From positions 81,496 to 145,495 of the forward strand of contig NZ_SSWX01000011.1 of the NCBI RefSeq assembly GCF_004803635.1: a stretch of DNA of 64,000 nucleotides. The letters run 5' to 3'. The notes under the pieces were generated by a model. The model was not told where the DNA came from. It worked only from the letters and a program-made list of their open reading frames with translations, and did no database searches. Numbering within the stretch: position 1 is the stretch's first letter; each line of letters begins with the position of its first letter. The stretch is from Lampropedia aestuarii (GTDB lineage Bacteria; Pseudomonadota; Gammaproteobacteria; Burkholderiales; Burkholderiaceae_C). Made by a program: the position numbers and the translations under genes. Below are positions 55,841 to 63,830 of the stretch, piece after piece.

Positions 55841-56827
55841 ATGACCCTCTCAAGCACTCGACGCCACATGGTGGTTTGGTCCGCGCTTGCGCTATGCGGC
55901 TTGTGCACCAGCGCAGTGCACGCTGCTGATGCCTACCCGAATAAGCCCATCCGGCTGGTCGTGCCCTATCCACCGGGCGGACCGACTGACATTGTGGCGC
56001 GCGTCATTGCGCAAAAAATGCAGGAAGAAATGGGCCAGACCTGGGTTGTCGACAACCGCCCAGGCGCGGGGGCCAACCTGGGCGCGGAAAACGTCGCACG
56101 CAGTCCAGCCGATGGCTACACGCTGCTGGTGGCCACCACCGCCCATGCGATCAACCCTTCGCTGTTTTCGAATCTGAGTTACTCCTTGCAAGAGGACTTT
56201 CTGCCTGTCTCCCAGCTGACCAGCGGGGCGCTGGTGATCGTGGCCAACCCCAGCTTGCCGGTCGAAGACGTCAAGGGCCTGATTGCTTTGGCCAAGTCCA
56301 AGGAGGGCGGCCTCAATTTCGCCACCTCGGGCAATGGGCAGTCGACGCATTTGGCGGCCGAAATGTTCAATGCGATGGCCGGTGTCAAGATGAACCACAT
56401 TCCTTACAAGGGCAGCGCCCCGGCGCTGAGCGATGTGGTCGCTGGCCACGCAGATTTGATGTTTGACACCCTGCTGTCTGCGACGCCTTTTATCAAAAGC
56501 GGCAAGCTCAAGGCCTTGGCCGTCACCAGCGCCGAGCGCTCAGCCAGTGCACCGGATATTCCAACCATTGCCGAAGCGGGCCTGCCCGGCTATGAGGCGA
56601 TTGCATGGAACGGCATTCTGGCCCCGGCTGGCACCCCGGCCGAGGTGATTGAGGCGCTCAATGCGGGGCTCAAAAAAGTGCTGCAGAGCGCCGACGTCAA
56701 AGACCGGTTTGCCGCCCAGGGCTTTGCGGCAACATGGAACTCACCGGCTGATTACAAGCAATTTTTAAACAATGAAATCAGCACCTGGGCCCAGGTCGTC
56801 AAAGACTCTGGCGCTCGCGTCGAGTAA
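55841..56827 (+). CDS. Bug/TTT-family periplasmic solute receptor
   Basis: 328 aa from ATG 55841, with AGGAGA upstream; signal peptide about 1-29 ending in VHAAD. Family hallmarks: YPNKPIRLVVPYPPGGPTDI, VDNRPGAGANLGAENVARSP, DGYTLLVATTAHAINPSLF and the ligand loop around GHADLMFDTL. Bug proteins are abundant in Burkholderiales and bind carboxylated compounds, some as signals for other systems. No TctAB permease genes follow. It likely binds the acid that the following CoA ligase activates. Confidence 0.92.
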   Translation: MTLSSTRRHMVVWSALALCGLCTSAVHAADAYPNKPIRLVVPYPPGGPTDIVARVIAQKMQEEMGQTWVVDNRPGAGANLGAENVARSPADGYTLLVATTAHAINPSLFSNLSYSLQEDFLPVSQLTSGALVIVANPSLPVEDVKGLIALAKSKEGGLNFATSGNGQSTHLAAEMFNAMAGVKMNHIPYKGSAPALSDVVAGHADLMFDTLLSATPFIKSGKLKALAVTSAERSASAPDIPTIAEAGLPGYEAIAWNGILAPAGTPAEVIEALNAGLKKVLQSADVKDRFAAQGFAATWNSPADYKQFLNNEISTWAQVVKDSGARVE

Positions 56828-56859
56828 GCGATTTTCTCTGCCTTTGTACCTGCTCTTTT

Positions 56860-56887
56860 ACGGCTGACGTCGCCCGATGGCAGCCGT
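56860..56887 (+). terminator. Possible hairpin between the Bug receptor and CoA ligase genes
   Basis: ACGGCTG and CAGCCGT form a 7-bp stem with a 14-base loop, followed by CTCCTTTCCCGTTT. The T-run is poor, so it may attenuate rather than stop transcription into the ligase gene. Confidence 0.3.
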
Positions 56888-56910
56888 CTCCTTTCCCGTT
56901 TGTAAACGCT

Positions 56911-59004
56911 ATGACCGACCTTTTGCAATCCGCACTCCAACCCCGCTCCGTGGCCATTATTGGGGCTTCCGACAACATCCATAAAATTGGCGGAAGGCCG
57001 ATTGATTACATGCGCCGCTTTGGCTACCAGGGCAGCATTTACCCGATCAATCCAAGCAAGTCCAGCATCCAAGGACTGCCATGCTATGCAGGCCTGCGCG
57101 ATTTGCCTGAAGTGCCCGAACTGGCCTTGATTGCCGTGGGTGCGGACAAAGCAGTCGACAGCGTGGCCGCCTGTGCTGACCTGGGCGTGCGCTCAGCAGT
57201 CATCATTGCGTCGGGCTTTGGCGAGACTGGTGCGGCAGGCAAAGACATGGAGGCCCATATGCTGCAACGCGCCCAGCGCAGCGGCATGCGTTTGTTTGGC
57301 CCCAACACCCAAGGCCTGGCGAATTTTGGCAGCGGCACGATTGCCGGCTTTTCAACGATGTTCACCGAAGTGCCGCCACTGGATGGCCCGATTGGCATCA
57401 TCAGCCAAAGCGGCGGCATGAGCGCAATGACTTACGGCCTGCTGCGTGGCCAGGGCTTGGGTGTCAGGCATGTGCATGCGACCGGCAACGAAGCCGATGT
57501 CACCGTCGGAGAAATGGCCTTGGCCGTCGCGCACGACCCTGACATTCAGCTCTTGCTGCTGTATCTGGAAAACATCGCCAATCCAGACATGCTGGCACAA
57601 GCGGCTGCCTACGCCCGCGCACGCGATTTGCCGATAGTCGCTGTCAAAGCTGGCCGCACCCAAGACGGCCAACGTGCCGCCTCCTCGCATACCGGTTCCT
57701 TGGCCAACGAAGACCGCACGGTCGATGCCTTTTTCCGCCAGCATGGCATTTGGCGCGCCCAAGACCCGCACGAACAGGTGCGCGCCGCAGGCGCCTACCT
57801 CAAAGGCTGGCGGCCAGCGGGCCAGCGCCTGGTGGTGATCAGCAACTCAGGTGCCAGCTGCGTGATGGGGGCTGACACCGCCAGCGACCACCAACTGCCT
57901 CTGGCCCAGCTGGCGCCAGCCACACAGCAGGCCCTGGGCGACAAGCTGCCTGGTTTTGCCACGACCGACAACCCCATCGACATCACGGCCGCGCTGCTCA
58001 GCAACAGTGGCTTATTTGGCGATGTGCTGCCAGCGATTGCGCAAGACCCGAGCGCAGACCTGATTTTCATCAACATCCCCGTCGCAGGCGCTGGCTACAA
58101 CGTTGCGCAGTTTGCCAAAGACACCGCAGCATTTGAGCGCCAGACCGGCAAGCCGGTGGCGGTCGCCGCCTGGCAAACCAATATTGCCGAAGTCTTCAAG
58201 CAGCACGGGGTGCTGACCTATGCGAACGAACAAGAAGCCATTGGTGTGCTGGCGCAAGTGGCCAAACACCACCAGTTGCTGCAACAGGCAGCTCCAGCCC
58301 GGCCCGCGCAGGCAGCGCAATCACCGGCCTTGCTGCCCCCGCACTCTGGGCCATTTTTAAGCGAAGTGCAAAGCCTTGACTTGCTGGCCCAACACGGCAT
58401 TGCGACCGTCAAAACCCTGCTGTGCACCAGCGCCAGCGAAGTCGCTGATGCGTTTGCCGAGTTGGGCGGTCAGGTCGTCATCAAAGCCTGCTCGGCCGCC
58501 ATCCCGCACAAATCCGAACATGGCCTGGTCGCGGTCAACGTCCAGGACCAGGCACATGCGATGGCGTTGTTTGAGCAGTTCAGCGCCAAAATGCAAGCCA
58601 TGGGTGTGCAAGCCGATGGCGTGATTGTGGCGGCCAAACACAAGGGCCAGCATGAGTTCATGGTTGGCGCCAAAATGGACCCGGTGTTTGGCCCTGTCGT
58701 GGTGCTGGGCGATGGCGGCAAATATGTCGAAGCGCTGCAAGACTGCGCCGTGCTGATGCCGCCCTTTAGCGTGCAAGAAGCACAGGCTGCGCTGGCGCAA
58801 TTGCATATTGCGCCCTTATTGGGCGGCGTGCGCGGCGAGCCGGCGCTGGACACCAACGCGCTGTGCGCCATCGCAGAGCAAGTGGGGGCGTTACTAATCG
58901 CCGCCAATGGGCGCATTGCCTCGCTTGACCTGAACCCGGTGATGGTCAGCGCCAACGGAGCGGTCGTGGTCGATGCTTTGGTGGAATGCGCGCCTGGAGT
59001 TTAG
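56911..59004 (+). CDS. ADP-forming acyl-CoA synthetase (acetate-CoA ligase family)
   Basis: 697 aa with both halves of NDP-forming ligases fused. Order: CoA-binding domain (RSVAIIGASDNIHKIGGRPI), succinyl-CoA ligase-like domains with the phospho-His in AASSHTGSLANEDRTVDAFF (near residue 260), and a C-terminal ATP-grasp with VVIKACSAAIPHKSEHGLVA and NPVMV. It makes acyl-CoA from acid, CoA and ATP with ADP and phosphate as products, which is energetically cheaper than the AMP-forming type. Fourth CoA ligase of this window and the last gene of the IclR cluster. Confidence 0.92.
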   Translation: MTDLLQSALQPRSVAIIGASDNIHKIGGRPIDYMRRFGYQGSIYPINPSKSSIQGLPCYAGLRDLPEVPELALIAVGADKAVDSVAACADLGVRSAVIIASGFGETGAAGKDMEAHMLQRAQRSGMRLFGPNTQGLANFGSGTIAGFSTMFTEVPPLDGPIGIISQSGGMSAMTYGLLRGQGLGVRHVHATGNEADVTVGEMALAVAHDPDIQLLLLYLENIANPDMLAQAAAYARARDLPIVAVKAGRTQDGQRAASSHTGSLANEDRTVDAFFRQHGIWRAQDPHEQVRAAGAYLKGWRPAGQRLVVISNSGASCVMGADTASDHQLPLAQLAPATQQALGDKLPGFATTDNPIDITAALLSNSGLFGDVLPAIAQDPSADLIFINIPVAGAGYNVAQFAKDTAAFERQTGKPVAVAAWQTNIAEVFKQHGVLTYANEQEAIGVLAQVAKHHQLLQQAAPARPAQAAQSPALLPPHSGPFLSEVQSLDLLAQHGIATVKTLLCTSASEVADAFAELGGQVVIKACSAAIPHKSEHGLVAVNVQDQAHAMALFEQFSAKMQAMGVQADGVIVAAKHKGQHEFMVGAKMDPVFGPVVVLGDGGKYVEALQDCAVLMPPFSVQEAQAALAQLHIAPLLGGVRGEPALDTNALCAIAEQVGALLIAANGRIASLDLNPVMVSANGAVVVDALVECAPGV

Positions 59005-59046
59005 ACCCAGTTTGTGAGTCGACCAGGGCTTTATAACCAGGGCTTT

Positions 59047-59755
59047 ATGATAGTTCGCAACCTCCTATTTCAGTTGTAATAGGAGCCCATGTGAACGCAA
59101 AACCTTATCCCGAAGAATTCAGGATTGAAGCCGTCAAGCAAATCCTTGAACATGGCCACAGCGTGGCCAATGTCTCACGCCGTATTGGCGTGAGCACCCA
59201 CAGCCTCTACCAATGGATCACGCTGCAGCAAATGCCCGCAGCACAGCGGCACGCGCAGGTCGACCAAAGCGAAGCGTTGCGCCGGTTATAAGCCGAACTC
59301 AAACGGGTCATCGAAAAGCAAGAGATCCTATAAAAGGCGGCGTACTTCGCTCGCCAGTCAGCTTGAAGAGCGAACGTGCGCTTGACGACCGTAGGCATGG
59401 CTGGAGTGTGGCGGTGTCTACGGCTACCGCAAGCTGACCATGGGTATGCGCGACTTGGTCAAGAGCTGCAGCTGGCTCCGCATTGCTAGACTGCTGCGCT
59501 GCAAAGGCTTCAAAGCACAAAGAGGCTATCGCAAACAACCATATCCCAAAGCAGGTGCACCAGCGATAGTCGTGCCCAATCTGCTGGAGCAGCCATTCAC
59601 GGTGCAGGCGCCTAACCTGGCCCAGGTCAATGGCATCAGTCTCTCCACTGATGAAGGTTGGCAGCACTTGGCTGTGGTGATTGATTTGTTCTCTTGTCAA
59701 GTGGCGGGCTGGGCAACGGGCAGTCGCATCGACACGCAGCTTGCAATGGCTCAGT
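59047..59755 (+). mobile_element. IS3-family insertion sequence remnant
   Basis: The left side near 59047 is followed by an IS3-type orfA (59091-59291) and parts of orfB up to about 59755, where the sequence runs into the 3' end of the small gene on the other strand. Frames are broken in several places and the right end is missing. No terminal inverted repeats or target duplication could be fixed. Confidence 0.65.
59091..59291 (+). pseudogene. IS3-family transposase OrfA, truncated
   Basis: 66 aa, while OrfA proteins of this group have about 90-100. The helix-turn-helix is intact: FRIEAVKQILEHGHSVANVS followed by RRIGVSTHSLYQWI. An in-frame stop comes after EALRRL; the next bases still encode AELKRVIEKQEIL, the rest of the leucine-zipper region, before another stop. 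It cannot drive transposition. Confidence 0.75.
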
Positions 59756-59760
59756 CATTT
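59410..59760 (+). pseudogene. IS3-family transposase OrfB fragment
   Basis: In frame from 59440: MGMRDLVKSCSWLRIARLLR, a HTH_21-like KGFKAQRGYRK and the start of the integrase core with GWQHLAVVIDLFSCQVAGWA, then GSRIDTQLAMAQ. The first catalytic Asp (VTDIT in active relatives) is replaced in QVNGIS, and the second Asp is retained in DLFS. Everything beyond about 59755 is missing, including the catalytic Glu. Confidence 0.7.
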
Positions 59761-60015
59761 GCCAAGCGCTTTCGCTGTGGCTTGAGTCAACTGCGCCAAC
59801 TCCATCTGTAATTGCTCTCCCTCCAAGCGAACCATTTGGCCACTTTTCATGGTGACGATGGCGGTATGGGTTTGCAAAGCAATTTGACGTGCCGATACAG
59901 CAGCACGTTGCATAGCGGCCATCGAAGCTTGCAAATCCGGATTTTTGGCTTGCGCCAATGATCGTTGCTGCCCAGTGTGGGTGTTCTGTAAATAGCCAAG
60001 ATGGATTGCAGTCAT
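59755..60015 (-). CDS. Small protein, probable partner of the zeta-like kinase
   Basis: 86 aa from the ATG 60013-60015, with AAGGA upstream. A GTG at 60060 overlapping the kinase stop (GTGA) is an alternative start with 101 aa. The middle is helical (SMAAMQRAAVSARQIALQTH) and the end reads TAIVTMKSGQMVRLEGEQLQ. Short proteins of this plan, a helix followed by a beta-hairpin with a G-x-M/V-V-R/V motif, often follow zeta-toxin genes and are likely antitoxins or adaptor proteins. The coding end touches the IS3 remnant. Confidence 0.6.
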   Translation of the reverse strand: MTAIHLGYLQNTHTGQQRSLAQAKNPDLQASMAAMQRAAVSARQIALQTHTAIVTMKSGQMVRLEGEQLQMELAQLTQATAKALGK

Positions 60016-60056
60016 GCTCAGTTCCTTGTCATTTTTATAAGGCGTTTCACCAGTAT

Positions 60057-60581
60057 TCACGCCTTTTCGCCCCAGTCCAGCAACGCGGGGACTTCACCAG
60101 TATTATCGTACAGCGCCCAGGCATCGACTTGGGCACGGTAATGCTGCTCAAAATTGCGCCATCCCGCTTCAAAGCGGCGGCGAATCACGTTCAGCGGGAT
60201 GTTGTGCCCACCTTGGCGTACCCGCTCGGCCACACGGGATACTGCCATGTCCGCATTGGGCAATCGCAAAAAATACATGCTCACGACATAGCCCTGTGCT
60301 TGCCATTGCGCTATGTGGCGCATATAGCCCAAGCCAGAGAGCGTGGTCTCAATCGCAAAGCTCACGCCTTGTTTGGCGCATAGCTGCACTTCTTTCAGCA
60401 TCAAACGCCCTGCCTTGACCGCAGCGGCCTCTGGGGCAAACGGCGAGAGGCCAGCGGCAATCAAATCGGCATTGATGAAACGCGGCACGCCCGCCTCTGC
60501 CGGTAAGAAAGAACGGGCAAATGTGGTTTTACCCGCCCCATTGGGGCCTGCGATGATGATGACTTTGGGCTGCGTGCTCAT
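60057..60581 (-). CDS. Zeta-toxin family kinase
   Basis: 174 aa P-loop kinase. Walker A GPNGAGKTT at 12-20, then FINADLIAAGLSPFAPEAAA and VKAGRLML, which hold the conserved Asp and Arg of zeta toxins, and FAIETTLSGLGY. Classic zeta toxins phosphorylate UDP-GlcNAc and poison cell-wall synthesis; short chromosomal relatives like this one are less studied. The start overlaps the stop of the MmeI-like remnant by 4 bp (ATGA, 60578-60581), and its own stop overlaps or precedes the small partner gene, so all three form an operon. Confidence 0.85.
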   Translation of the reverse strand: MSTQPKVIIIAGPNGAGKTTFARSFLPAEAGVPRFINADLIAAGLSPFAPEAAAVKAGRLMLKEVQLCAKQGVSFAIETTLSGLGYMRHIAQWQAQGYVVSMYFLRLPNADMAVSRVAERVRQGGHNIPLNVIRRRFEAGWRNFEQHYRAQVDAWALYDNTGEVPALLDWGEKA

Positions 60582-61369
60582 GCATATTCCTCGGGTTCAT
60601 CTTCTACGGCGATAGCGTTGATTTTGCCTTTAGCTGCGCTGGGGCCATTGCCCAGCGTCATCCCGGTGTACAACGCAATCAGTTTCTTCAGCCGCTCTGT
60701 ATCGTTTTTGAAGCGGCGACCGATGTAGATGCGCTCCAGCACTTCATCGTTGCGCTCATGGGCATGGCGCAAGTTCTCAGGCATTTGGCCCGGCTCGTAC
60801 AAATCGGTAATGGTGGCGGGGAAGTGGACTTCCCGTGCCAGCAAAATGTCTTCCGCGCAGCCGGTCAGATCAGCCATGTTCTTTTCGGTGAGCTTGGGAA
60901 TGGGGAGGGTGTTCCAACCTAGGGTGTTGGCGTAGCGGAAATCGGTTTTCAGCTTGCCGCACACGGTGCCAATCCAGACTAGGTGCAAGCGTGAAGCGAT
61001 GAGTGCGAGGCTCCAGAGTGGGGCGTCGTAGAGGGCGAAGGTTTCGCTGGCTACAGTCCTGTGCGCATCAGTTAAGCCAGTTGGCAGAAAAGGGCTGTTT
61101 TCTGATGATGCACGAGGCATTATGAGTGTGGGCCTTCTTCCTATACGCATCGCCCTCATTTGATGGGCTCGCTCAGCCACGGCGATGTGGATATTATTGG
61201 TTTGCAAAACGCCGCCCACGTCAGGGTTGTTGGTCGCGCTGCTTTTGAGGCGCTTGATGGTGGCCTCTTTGTTGCCAAACGCACGCAGGAAGTCGTAGGC
61301 GAATGCATCGCTATCAAACGGTTTGGAGGCCTGTTCAGAGACGGCGGCTTCGATTTCTATGGCGTTCAT
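60578..61369 (-). pseudogene. MmeI-like restriction-modification enzyme with a large in-frame internal deletion
   Basis: 263 aa in one frame, while MmeI-like enzymes have about 900 aa. Residues 1-63 match the N-terminal start of the family (FAYDFLRAFGNKEATIKRLK, then NPDVGGVLQTNNIHIAV). From about residue 66 the text jumps to the C-terminal specificity and helical region: SENSPFLPTGLTDAHRTVAS, HLVWIGTVCGKLKTDFRYAN, WNTLPIPKL and LYEPGQMPENLRHAHERNDE. The nuclease site, the SAM-binding motif and NPPF/Y are gone. An in-frame fusion could still be translated and may keep the downstream kinase expressed. Confidence 0.75.
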
Positions 61370-62001
61370 TGGGAGTGTGGCATGGCCAGCAGGACTGTGT
61401 TGCTTCGTGCTTTACGGAAGATAAAATGCCCGCTCGGTTCAAACGTCGAAGCGGTATTTCACCCGCTAAAAGTAACGCAGGATGAGTGTCAATATTACCA
61501 ATTGAATCCACTCTCAGCACGAGTCAAGGTATTTGCAGATAGCTTGTCCAAGGTTCACATGCCAAAAGCCATGCGCAAGAACAGTTATTGATCGTGGCGC
61601 TGTGCTAGCTCGCTTCGCTTGCTCGATCTTTGAAGTGGCCTTCGTAGATGGGGACAGCCAGTCGCCCTGAAGGCTGCTGAAATAGCCGCAAGATGGCAGT
61701 TTCAAGATTGTTTGGCGCTACCGCAAGGCCGCTCTTACTGCTCCCCCTCAACCGTCTCCAGTGGTCACGCATTCTTCTAGGAACGTGTTTACGACCTTTT
61801 TACAGACCGCGTTGATTTAGCCAGAGCATCAGTACTCGCCCGGGGTATTACGTAAAACCCTTTCGCGAAGCACATTCCACTAATCGAAACCTCTTGCAAC
61901 CGCCAAAATTCGGAATAATCACATACGACCCATTGATTTTATTGGCTATGTTTTTCGAAATAAAGGTTTCGGGAGATTCCCCAACAATGCCGCTCTACGA
62001 G
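61370..62001. other. Intergenic region upstream of the MmeI-like remnant
   Basis: About 630 bp without a convincing gene. The promoter of the minus-strand operon should lie in the left part. Repeat fragment G lies at 61775-61812. AT content rises clearly near 61900-62000, which hints at transferred DNA. Confidence 0.5.
61775..61812. repeat. Dispersed repeat fragment G
   Basis: TAGGAACGTGTTTACGACCT followed by TTTTACAGACC. It shares GAACGTGTTTACG with fragment F at 37651, 24 kb away. Confidence 0.45.
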
Positions 62002-62658
62002 TCAGAGCCTCGCCTGAATCACGACAATGCGCCGCACCCTACACGCCAAATACCCACCATCCAACGATCGATAAATACACAGCTTGTGCTGCAAGGCAGC
62101 CGAGTCGATTTGGCTTTGAATTAAAAAAGTCACACGAGCGTTGTGCCCGCAAGCCCACACTGCTGGCTCTTGTGGATCGAGCACCAGCAAACTTCGCAGC
62201 TTCGGTAAGTCAGATGCGCTGTGCTCGCATTCAACTCCAGTGACCAGCATCCACCGCTTGCCATCTTTTGGCAAAGCCAATTGCACCACAATCACGCCAT
62301 CCGAAGACAAGCCTTTGAGCAGCGGCGCAGCCAACGCCGGCAAAGGACTATTGAGCGTCTGTGCTTGATAGTACTGTGCCGCATCGTCTAACCACAACTG
62401 CCATTGCTGCATCGTCTCAGGCACTGCTGGCTGATTGCTATTTAGCAGCATATGCACACGCTCCAGCAATGACGCACGGATTTGAGCCGCAACGTATGCC
62501 GGTACATCATTGACATCAGGGCACAGCAGCCTCCACTGCCCTTGCTCATCCAGATACTCCACCTCTGTATCAAACCGCAGTCCTTTCATGAAACTGTGCT
62601 GCAACTGGGGTTTGAATGGGTCATTGATTTGACCGTCTGTAGAACCAAAAAAAGCCAT
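62002..62658 (-). CDS. Protein of unknown function near the hcp gene
   Basis: 218 aa from the ATG 62656-62658 (MAFFGSTDGQINDPFKPQLQ), with CAGGAGG upstream; longer frames have no support. No signal peptide or transmembrane helix. A region in the second half (GKRWMLVTGVECEHSASDLP, then LRSLLVLDPQEPAVWACGHN) has the feel of a C39-like papain-fold half, where HWVLVxGVE and LLLDP recur, but the catalytic Cys and the His before WML are not present. I do not recognise the family. Its place beside hcp suggests a type VI-linked role, such as cargo or immunity, which is inference. Confidence 0.6.
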   Translation of the reverse strand: MAFFGSTDGQINDPFKPQLQHSFMKGLRFDTEVEYLDEQGQWRLLCPDVNDVPAYVAAQIRASLLERVHMLLNSNQPAVPETMQQWQLWLDDAAQYYQAQTLNSPLPALAAPLLKGLSSDGVIVVQLALPKDGKRWMLVTGVECEHSASDLPKLRSLLVLDPQEPAVWACGHNARVTFLIQSQIDSAALQHKLCIYRSLDGGYLACRVRRIVVIQARL

Positions 62659-63124
62659 ACAGCCTCCTGTTTCATGGATTGATTGTGAGGCCAGCCGCTT
62701 AGATGGCGTACTTTGGTCTGGTGCTCGTTGTATCGACCAGCCGCACGCATGCACATTGATCGCTCTGCACGCCCTTGTATGGATCACTGTGTTGCGCTCT
62801 TGAATCCCTACTGTCCACAAACCCGCGCGAAAACCAATGCGATGGTCCAAGGAAAACGCTCGCTGCAATGGCGCCCGCCAAGCCCGCTGGTGAAGCTGCG
62901 GCTCGACCACCACTGACGTGGCGGCAGCCCCTCCACACCATCAACCAAACTCTGACTAACAGACCAATTGCACTCCGCATTTCACTTGACCTTTCGAAGC
63001 ATTAAGACAAGCGTCCATGCCGCCACGGCGCAGGCCCTCAAACCGTGAGGAAGGCGCATAAGAAATATAGTTATGTGAAGCATACTCCGTAGATGCAAAC
63101 ACAACATTGAACAATTATGTACGC
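62659..63124. other. Intergenic region between the unknown gene and the XRE gene
   Basis: About 465 bp with no recognised gene; open frames on both strands are short and lack similarity. It must hold the divergent promoters of the two neighbours. Confidence 0.45.
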
Positions 63125-63397
63125 ATGCCTGCCAAACCCCTGCCTCCCAAAAACCTGCCCTCCAGTGATGATCTGCGAGGGATATTGGCATACTGGATAC
63201 GTCTGCACCGTGTAGAGAAGGGGTGGTCTCAGGAAAGGCTGGCTCTAGAGTGCGAGTTGGATCGCACCTATGTTTCTGCCGTAGAACGCTCACGCTGGAA
63301 CGTGTCTTTGTCGAACATTGAAAAAATGGCTAATGCACTCAATGTGCAATCTTGGACCTTGTTGGTTCCACCAACAGAGGATGCGAGCAAGCCATAA
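63125..63397 (+). CDS. XRE-family helix-turn-helix regulator
   Basis: 90 aa from ATG 63125; a TTG at 63107 lies six codons upstream. A single Cro/C1-type HTH fills the protein: ILAYWIRLHRVEKGWSQERL, then ALECELDRTYVSAVERSRWN and VSLSNIEKMANALNV. Proteins of this size and type often regulate restriction-modification, toxin or phage-derived loci. It is followed by the hcp gene after 430 bp on the same strand. Confidence 0.85.
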   Translation: MPAKPLPPKNLPSSDDLRGILAYWIRLHRVEKGWSQERLALECELDRTYVSAVERSRWNVSLSNIEKMANALNVQSWTLLVPPTEDASKP

Positions 63398-63830
63398 CCC
63401 ATAAAACCTTGATTGATTGGCACTCCTGAGTGCAATGACTTCGCACTGGATCCAGCCCGGTTGCCATAGGCTTCAATACACCTCTCATCACTCTTCGTGC
63501 CAGAGGCTCTAAGCGCCTGTTTACGCTCTAAGCGAGCTGCCCTTTGAACGACAAAGCGCCACTCCGTGCACAACGACTCGGCATTGCAGATACGCTTGTC
63601 ACGGCACCTGCACCGCTTTGGATTCCGTGCGCATCGCCAAAGCACCATCTCGCCGTGCAACGGACTTACAAAAGGCTAGCTGTGACCATCGCAATGGCAG
63701 CCCTCTGCCCCCGCCACCCCAAATTGACCCAGCTTATATTTGCACTTGTTTGCAATACTGCCTTGAGCTTGTAACAAATAAGAGTTCAACTAACAAACTT
63801 ATTCATTTGTAGTCAACAAGGGAGTAGGCA
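63398..63830. other. Leader region of the hcp gene
   Basis: About 430 bp containing repeat fragment H (63507-63541). The last 80 bases are AT-rich and include an imperfect inverted repeat, ACAAATAAG near 63774 and CTTATTCATTTGT just before 63813. A GGGAG lies 10 bases before the hcp ATG. The promoter is probably in this AT-rich part. Confidence 0.5.
63507..63541. repeat. Dispersed repeat fragment H
   Basis: CTAAGCGCCTGTTTACGCTC followed by TAAGCGAGCTGCC. It combines the TAAGCGCCTGTT block of fragment E with the TTTACGCTC block of fragment F. Confidence 0.45.

Noticed and set aside
61514..61705. 63-aa minus-strand frame upstream of the MmeI-like remnant
   Set aside because: No start signal, no similarity, and composition typical of random frames.
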